DNA from: Burkholderia cenocepacia
GTDB lineage: Bacteria > Pseudomonadota > Gammaproteobacteria > Burkholderiales > Burkholderiaceae
DNA: 64,000 nt
Direction of reading: 5' to 3'
NCBI RefSeq assembly: GCF_900446215.1
Contig: NZ_UAQZ01000007.1
Span: forward strand, 124,001-188,000
A program made the position numbers and the translations under genes. Below are positions 59,458-64,000 of the stretch, piece after piece. How positions within the stretch are numbered: position 1 is the first letter of the stretch; each line of letters begins with the position of its first letter. The notes beneath the pieces were generated by a model. It searched no databases. It had not been told where the DNA came from and saw nothing but the letters and a program-made list of their open reading frames with translations.

Positions 59458-60246
59458 ATGTCGATACCCTGGAACGCGATCGCCGAACGCACCCCTGCCG
59501 CACCGCCTTTGGCGTGCGCCGATCGGGTGATCGTCCGGCGTTTCGATCCGGCAGTCGACAGCTATGCACAACTCACGCCGATGCTGCACCGCGCGTTCGC
59601 GCGACTCGGTGCGATGGGGCTCAATTGCACGTGCGTCGATCAGGACGAAGACGTCACGCGCCGCCGCGCGGAAGCGGGCGAATGCTATGTCGCCGTGTGC
59701 GGCGGGCGTGTCGTCGGCACGGCCACGCTGTATGCGACCGATCCGTCGTCGGCCTGCTCGTTGTACCGGCGCGAAGGCGTCGCGAGCGTGCGTCAGGTGG
59801 CGGTGGACCCGGCTTGCCAGAGCCGCGGGATCGGCGCGTTGCTGCTGTCGTTCGCCGAGCAGTGGGCCGCGTTGCGCGGCTATGCGCTGCTCGCGCTGGA
59901 TACGCCGCATCCCGCTGCGCACCTGCTGGCGTTCTATGGTGCGCAGGGTTTCGAGGTGGTCGACGTGATGCGTTTCGCCGGCAAGTGCTACGACAGCGCG
60001 ATCCTGTGCAAACGGCCCGTTGCACGTGCGGCACGCCGCGTGTTGCCGGCAGCGCGGCTGGCTGCGCGCGTGGCGGCGGTGCGGCGTGTCATGCAGGCGG
60101 GGGCGCCGCGCATCGTCGCGATGGCCCGGCGCGAGTCGGGCTGGCGTCGCGCCGGACGTTTCGCGGCGCGCCGAGCGGCCGGTGCGGCCAGTCGTCGGTC
60201 GTCGCCGTGGCGGCCGCGTCAGCACGGCCGCTTCGTGGCGCGATAG
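59458..60246 (+). CDS. GNAT acetyltransferase with long basic C-terminal tail
   Basis: A 262-residue protein. Residues about 25-180 are a GNAT domain: VIVRRFDPAVDSYAQLTPMLHRAF, YVAVCGGRVVGTATLY, VRQVAVDPACQSRGIGALLLSFAEQWA (acetyl-CoA loop QSRGIG) and HLLAFYGAQGFEVVDVM. Residues about 185-262 are an Arg/Ala-rich tail (ARAARRVLPAARLAARVAAVRR, GWRRAGRFAARRAAGAASRR), unusual for GNATs and possibly nucleic-acid or membrane binding. The ATG has GGAG 8 bases upstream. The substrate is unknown. Confidence 0.78.
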   Translation: MSIPWNAIAERTPAAPPLACADRVIVRRFDPAVDSYAQLTPMLHRAFARLGAMGLNCTCVDQDEDVTRRRAEAGECYVAVCGGRVVGTATLYATDPSSACSLYRREGVASVRQVAVDPACQSRGIGALLLSFAEQWAALRGYALLALDTPHPAAHLLAFYGAQGFEVVDVMRFAGKCYDSAILCKRPVARAARRVLPAARLAARVAAVRRVMQAGAPRIVAMARRESGWRRAGRFAARRAAGAASRRSSPWRPRQHGRFVAR

Positions 60247-60412
60247 CGGCGGGCAGGGCGCCTGCTCGTGCCGCAGGCGCGTCGCGTGGCCTTCCCGCGA
60301 AGACGGGGCGCGGATCGCTCGATGAACCGGTGTGGTCACGCGCCGCGATGGCCGAAGGAACGAACCTGCTCGATGAACGCCGCGTCGAGCGGCACGCAAA
60401 CGCGTGTTTGCG

Positions 60413-61771
60413 TCATTCGGCGCGGTCGCGCGTCTCGCCGCCGCCTTTCGCGAGGCGCCATGCGATCGCGCCGAGCACGCCGACCGCAATCACCAGTGCG
60501 CCCCACAGCACGTAGCGGCGCCCGGCATCCGCATCGGCGGCTGCCGCCGGCGCGACCGCGGACACCGGCAGCGCCGCGCCGACGCGGGCGGGCCGCACTT
60601 CCGGCGCCATGCCGACCAGCAGTGCGTCGCGGCTCACGGCCGACGACACGAGCGACGCATCGCCGACGCCGAGCGTAAACGGCGGCGTGCCGCGCGCGAC
60701 GAAGGTCAGCGCGGCCGGATGCCAGCCGATCGCGACGGCCGGCTGGCCGCCGCCGAGCCCGCCGTTGCGCATGTCGACGACGATTCGCCACGCGCGATCC
60801 GTATTCGCGACGAACTCGAACGGCGGATTGCGCTGCTCGCCGCCCTTGCCCTGCAGCCGGAACAGCACGGCGGACGCCACGTCGCGCCACGGCGCCTGCG
60901 CATCGGCGCGGCTTTGCAGCGTCGCGCGCGCGACGGTGTTCGGCTGCGGCAGGTCGATGCGCACGCGGTCGACCGGATACGCGCCGTCGGTGTCGAACAG
61001 ATACTCGCCGGGCGCACCGCCGGCGCGTATCCGCACGGCATCGCGCCACTGGCGCGGCACGGACGCCGTGTCGGTGCCGCGCGCGTCGCGCGGATGCGTC
61101 TCGACGTCGATCGACGCGATCGCGGGCGCGCCGTCGAGCCAGTCGAGCCGCAGGTAGCGCGGCGCCGCGCCTTCGAGCGCGATGCGCTCCTGCACCAGCA
61201 TGTCGTTGCCGCGGCCGACCTTCAGCAACTGCGTGCTGCCGAGCGCTCGCCAACTGCGCAGGTCGTCGCTGGCTTCGACGGACACGCGCCCCTGGTAGCT
61301 GTCGTCGTCCACGTGCACGAGCAGTGCATCGATGCTGCCGTCGGCATGCGACAGGTCGACGAGATCCGCGCCGTGCCTGCCGTCCGAAGGCGTCGCGACG
61401 GCCGCGCGCAGCGCGCCGTCCGGGCCGACCGTCACGCCGAGCGGCGCATTGCCGTGTTCGGCGCGGACGGGCGGCAGCGGGAACCAGTGCACCGGCGTGC
61501 GGGACGGCGGCACGCCGGATGCGGCCGCGGCGGGTGCATCGAGCGAGTACGGCACCGGCTCGCCCGCGCCGTTGAAGACGCGCACGTCGCCGAGGTCGTC
61601 GCGCCGGCTCGCCGCATACACGGGCTGCGGCACGGTGAGCTGGTAATACGCGGCGCTGCCGTCGAGGTCGAGCGCGAAGCGCTGCGTGACGCGGCCGGCG
61701 TTCGGCGCGCCGTCGGCTGCCGCGAACGACGCGAGCAGGCTCAGCCCGAACAGGGCGGCGAGTCGTTTCAT
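60413..61771 (-). CDS. DUF3999-family exported protein
   Basis: A 452-residue protein with a signal peptide (MKRLAALFGLSLLASFAAADG), a long beta-rich periplasmic part (RFALDLDGSAAYYQLTVPQPVYAASRRDDLGDVRVFNGAGEPVPYSL) and one C-terminal transmembrane helix (YVLWGALVIAVGVLGAIAWRL). This is the usual layout of DUF3999, commonly paired with DUF2339 membrane proteins. Its ATG overlaps the DUF2339 stop, so the two are coupled. Function is unknown. Confidence 0.85.
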   Translation of the reverse strand: MKRLAALFGLSLLASFAAADGAPNAGRVTQRFALDLDGSAAYYQLTVPQPVYAASRRDDLGDVRVFNGAGEPVPYSLDAPAAAASGVPPSRTPVHWFPLPPVRAEHGNAPLGVTVGPDGALRAAVATPSDGRHGADLVDLSHADGSIDALLVHVDDDSYQGRVSVEASDDLRSWRALGSTQLLKVGRGNDMLVQERIALEGAAPRYLRLDWLDGAPAIASIDVETHPRDARGTDTASVPRQWRDAVRIRAGGAPGEYLFDTDGAYPVDRVRIDLPQPNTVARATLQSRADAQAPWRDVASAVLFRLQGKGGEQRNPPFEFVANTDRAWRIVVDMRNGGLGGGQPAVAIGWHPAALTFVARGTPPFTLGVGDASLVSSAVSRDALLVGMAPEVRPARVGAALPVSAVAPAAAADADAGRRYVLWGALVIAVGVLGAIAWRLAKGGGETRDRAE

Positions 61772-64000
61772 GGCTGGCCGTCCTGTTGCGCGGCGGCCTT
61801 CGGCGGCAGCGGCGAGAAATAGCCGATCAACAGCAGCAGCACGCCGATACCGATGAACGACACGATGCGCTCGATGCCGGTGACGTGCGACAGGTCGAAC
61901 AGGAACAGCTTGACGACCGTGAGCGCGAGCAGCGCGGCGCCGATGAACCACAGCGGTCGCAGCCCGCGGCGCGTGGCCCAGATCGTGATCGCGAGCGCGC
62001 AGACCGTCCAGTACACGGACACCGACGCCTGCACGAGCGTCGACTCCGCCATCGCGCCGAATTCGTACGGCACGCCGGCCCAGTGATGCAGCGTGCGCAG
62101 CAGGATCGCGTTCAGCCACAGGAACCCGGTCGCGCCGCCCGCACCCAGCAACTCGACGCGATACGCGTCGAACGACCAGCCGAGCCTGCGCGCGCGCATG
62201 AACCACGACGCGGCGAGCGCATAGACGACCGCGAGCACGAGATCGAGCGGATTGAACAGCGGTACGCGCGCCCAGCTTCCGCCGTCCTGCGTGAAGTTCG
62301 CGTAGAAGGTCCACGCCCACATCACGACGATCAGCGGCAGCGACGCGAACGCACAGAGGCGGGCGATGCCGTCGCGGCGCGTGAGCCACATTCCGGCGAA
62401 TGCGAACAGGCTCCAGCCGACCATGAACACCTGCTGGATGCCGAACGACGACAGCACGGTGTCGATGTCGTAGCCCAGGTGGAAGCGGTGATGCAGCGTG
62501 CGCAGCAGCAGCGCGTTGAACCACAGGAATACGGTCGCGATCGCCATATAGTCGACGACGCGCGGATGCCACGCGAGGCCGAGCGATTTCAGGCGACGCA
62601 GCCACGCGACGAACGCGACGAACACGAGACCCTGCGCGACGTCGAGCGGATTGAGCAGTGGCAGCCAGAAGAGCGGAGCGGCGTCACCGTCGCTCGCCGT
62701 GCTGGCGATGCTCCAGAGCCACAGCAGCGCCGCGAGCGGCGCGGCTCCCCACACCTGATACGCACGCGGGAACGCGGCGACCGGCCAGCGCAGGCGCGAG
62801 CCGGGGCCCGATACGAGCAGGAGCAGCGCGCCGAAGCCGTACGCCCATGCGCTCCAGCTCCACGCGCCTTCCGGGACGAACGTGCGCAGGCGCCAGAAAC
62901 CCTCGAGCGACAACAGTCCGCACAGGGTCCAGAACGTCAGCGTATGCAGCGGCGCGAGAATGCCTGCTGCAACGGCGGACGCCGTGCCGTTCGCGGCGGC
63001 GGCGCCGGTCGTGCCGCGCGACTGGCGCCACAGCAGCGCGAGCCCCGCGCCGACGGCGATCGGCCACGCGAACGCGCCCATGCCCGACAGCGGCGCTTCG
63101 TGCGCGTCGAACGCGCGCAGCGCGAGCAGCGCCAGCACCGGCGTGAGCGCGAGCGCGGGCCATTCGGCGAGCGGCCATGCGAGCCGGCGGCGCGCGACGT
63201 GCGCGAGCCATGCGGTGCCGGCCGCGAACAGCGCGGTCGTATCGACGACGAAGCGGTCGGCATGCAGGTCGACATGGCGGCTCGCATAGACGAGGATCTC
63301 GTGCAGCCCGCCGCTGACCCACCACAGCAGCCCCCACGCGGCGGCCGCGACACCGATCTCCGGCATCCATGCGTGCCACGCGCGCGCTTCGCCTCGCCCG
63401 TGCAGCCACCAGCCGGTGAACAGGCCGACGAGCGCGATCAGCAGCATCGCGATATACGGGCTGTTGAGCACCGGCAGCGCGGCCGTGTCGGCCGGGCCCA
63501 GCAGGCTCGTGAAGAACGCGCCGGCCGCGGCGACCTGCATCAGCAGCCCGAAGCCGAACGCGAGCAGGCGCTTCTGGCGCACGCCGAGCCACACGACGGC
63601 CGCGCCTTCGATGGCCCACGCGGCGCTGGTCGTCGGCCCCGAGAACGCGAGCGGCACCGCGAGCGTCGCGAAGATCACCGCGAGCGCGAGCATCGATTCG
63701 AACAGCAGGCCGAGGCGGTCGCGGCGGCGCGCGAGCCATGCGGCGACCGCGACGTAGAACGCCGACAGCGCGACCGCGCTCCACGCGAGCCCGAACGGCA
63801 TGCCTTTGACGAGCGACGCCTGCAGCGCGGTCGCGACGATCGGCGTGCCGAACACGAGCGTGCCGTCCACGTAGTGTCGCAGCGCGAGTTCGCGTTTCAC
63901 CGCATACAGCAGCGCGATGCCGACATACATCAGGAAGAACAGGATGAGGAACGGCTCGGTGCTCGCGAACAGCGCGGGACGATAGGCGGTCACGCCCCAC
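61768..64000 (-). CDS. DUF2339 polytopic membrane protein, 5' end outside the window
   Basis: At least 744 residues with some twenty hydrophobic segments, continuing past the right edge: the GTG at 63993 is an internal codon (WGVTAYRPALF), not a start. Repeated motifs such as LWFNALLLRTLHHRF, LWLNAILLRTLHHWAG and FMVGWSLFAFAGMWLTRRDG show internal repetition, as in DUF2339 proteins of 900-1,000 residues. Likely an inner-membrane protein; no function is established. It is the upstream partner of the DUF3999 gene. Confidence 0.85.
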   Translation of the reverse strand, partial: WGVTAYRPALFASTEPFLILFFLMYVGIALLYAVKRELALRHYVDGTLVFGTPIVATALQASLVKGMPFGLAWSAVALSAFYVAVAAWLARRRDRLGLLFESMLALAVIFATLAVPLAFSGPTTSAAWAIEGAAVVWLGVRQKRLLAFGFGLLMQVAAAGAFFTSLLGPADTAALPVLNSPYIAMLLIALVGLFTGWWLHGRGEARAWHAWMPEIGVAAAAWGLLWWVSGGLHEILVYASRHVDLHADRFVVDTTALFAAGTAWLAHVARRRLAWPLAEWPALALTPVLALLALRAFDAHEAPLSGMGAFAWPIAVGAGLALLWRQSRGTTGAAAANGTASAVAAGILAPLHTLTFWTLCGLLSLEGFWRLRTFVPEGAWSWSAWAYGFGALLLLVSGPGSRLRWPVAAFPRAYQVWGAAPLAALLWLWSIASTASDGDAAPLFWLPLLNPLDVAQGLVFVAFVAWLRRLKSLGLAWHPRVVDYMAIATVFLWFNALLLRTLHHRFHLGYDIDTVLSSFGIQQVFMVGWSLFAFAGMWLTRRDGIARLCAFASLPLIVVMWAWTFYANFTQDGGSWARVPLFNPLDLVLAVVYALAASWFMRARRLGWSFDAYRVELLGAGGATGFLWLNAILLRTLHHWAGVPYEFGAMAESTLVQASVSVYWTVCALAITIWATRRGLRPLWFIGAALLALTVVKLFLFDLSHVTGIERIVSFIGIGVLLLLIGYFSPLPPKAAAQQDGQP

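Noticed and set aside
60258..60280. A 7-bp inverted repeat (GCGCCTG/CAGGCGC) after the GNAT gene as a terminator
   Set aside because: Short arms, no T tract and common by chance in GC-rich DNA; not strong enough to list.

Overview
This is high-GC DNA whose gene content is typical of Burkholderia, most likely the Burkholderia cepacia complex. Pointers are OpcP-type porin architecture, DUF2827 proteins, a TetR-controlled liu operon, plcN-type phospholipase C and a very large Ser/Thr-rich trimeric autotransporter. Placement on a secondary chromosome is inference. No tRNA, rRNA, CRISPR array, IS element or prophage was seen.

Left part (1-13,440) is ordinary housekeeping and accessory content: the end of an adenosine deaminase gene, a small secreted protein, a class A penicillin-binding protein, a divergent MocR/PaiB pair, a TlpA-like thioredoxin divergent from an OmpR/EnvZ-type two-component pair, a run of four minus-strand genes (LysE exporter, GNAT, metallophosphoesterase, alpha/beta hydrolase), a porin and a GFA-family protein.

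Middle part (13,441-34,916): a secreted beta-propeller-like protein; a four-gene periplasmic operon in which a diheme thiosulfate dehydrogenase (TsdA) and its diheme cytochrome partner (TsdB) follow a DsrE-like exported protein and an orphan solute-binding protein; a Fur-boxed TonB-dependent receptor; a vanillate-demethylase-type vanAB pair divergent from a MarR regulator; a TetR regulator divergent from liuABCD (leucine/isovalerate catabolism); and a small lipoprotein before a Tat-exported phosphocholine phospholipase C.

The most interesting region is 35,004-55,480. A 2,775-residue trimeric autotransporter adhesin carries about 52 copies of an 18-residue repeat in which 12 of 18 residues are Ser or Thr, plus about ten copies of a 43-residue Ser/Thr repeat. 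Downstream on the same strand are an OmpA-like lipoprotein and a tight five-gene operon: three DUF2827 proteins that look like GT-B glycosyltransferases, a DUF4019 periplasmic protein, and a three-module FkbM-methyltransferase/TPR/glycosyltransferase. A fourth DUF2827 gene, a protein with two GT-A-like halves, and an EAL-domain protein lie just beyond. I infer a dedicated glycosylation (and glycan methylation) system for the Ser/Thr-rich adhesin stalk, possibly under c-di-GMP influence.

The right end (56,443-64,000) has a ferritin-like protein, an FMN reductase, a NIPSNAP protein, a GNAT with a long basic tail, and a DUF3999/DUF2339 membrane pair cut by the window edge. Two intergenic stretches (58,700-58,810 plus strand; 37,950-38,045 minus strand) have promoter- and terminator-like elements without a gene and are small-RNA candidates.
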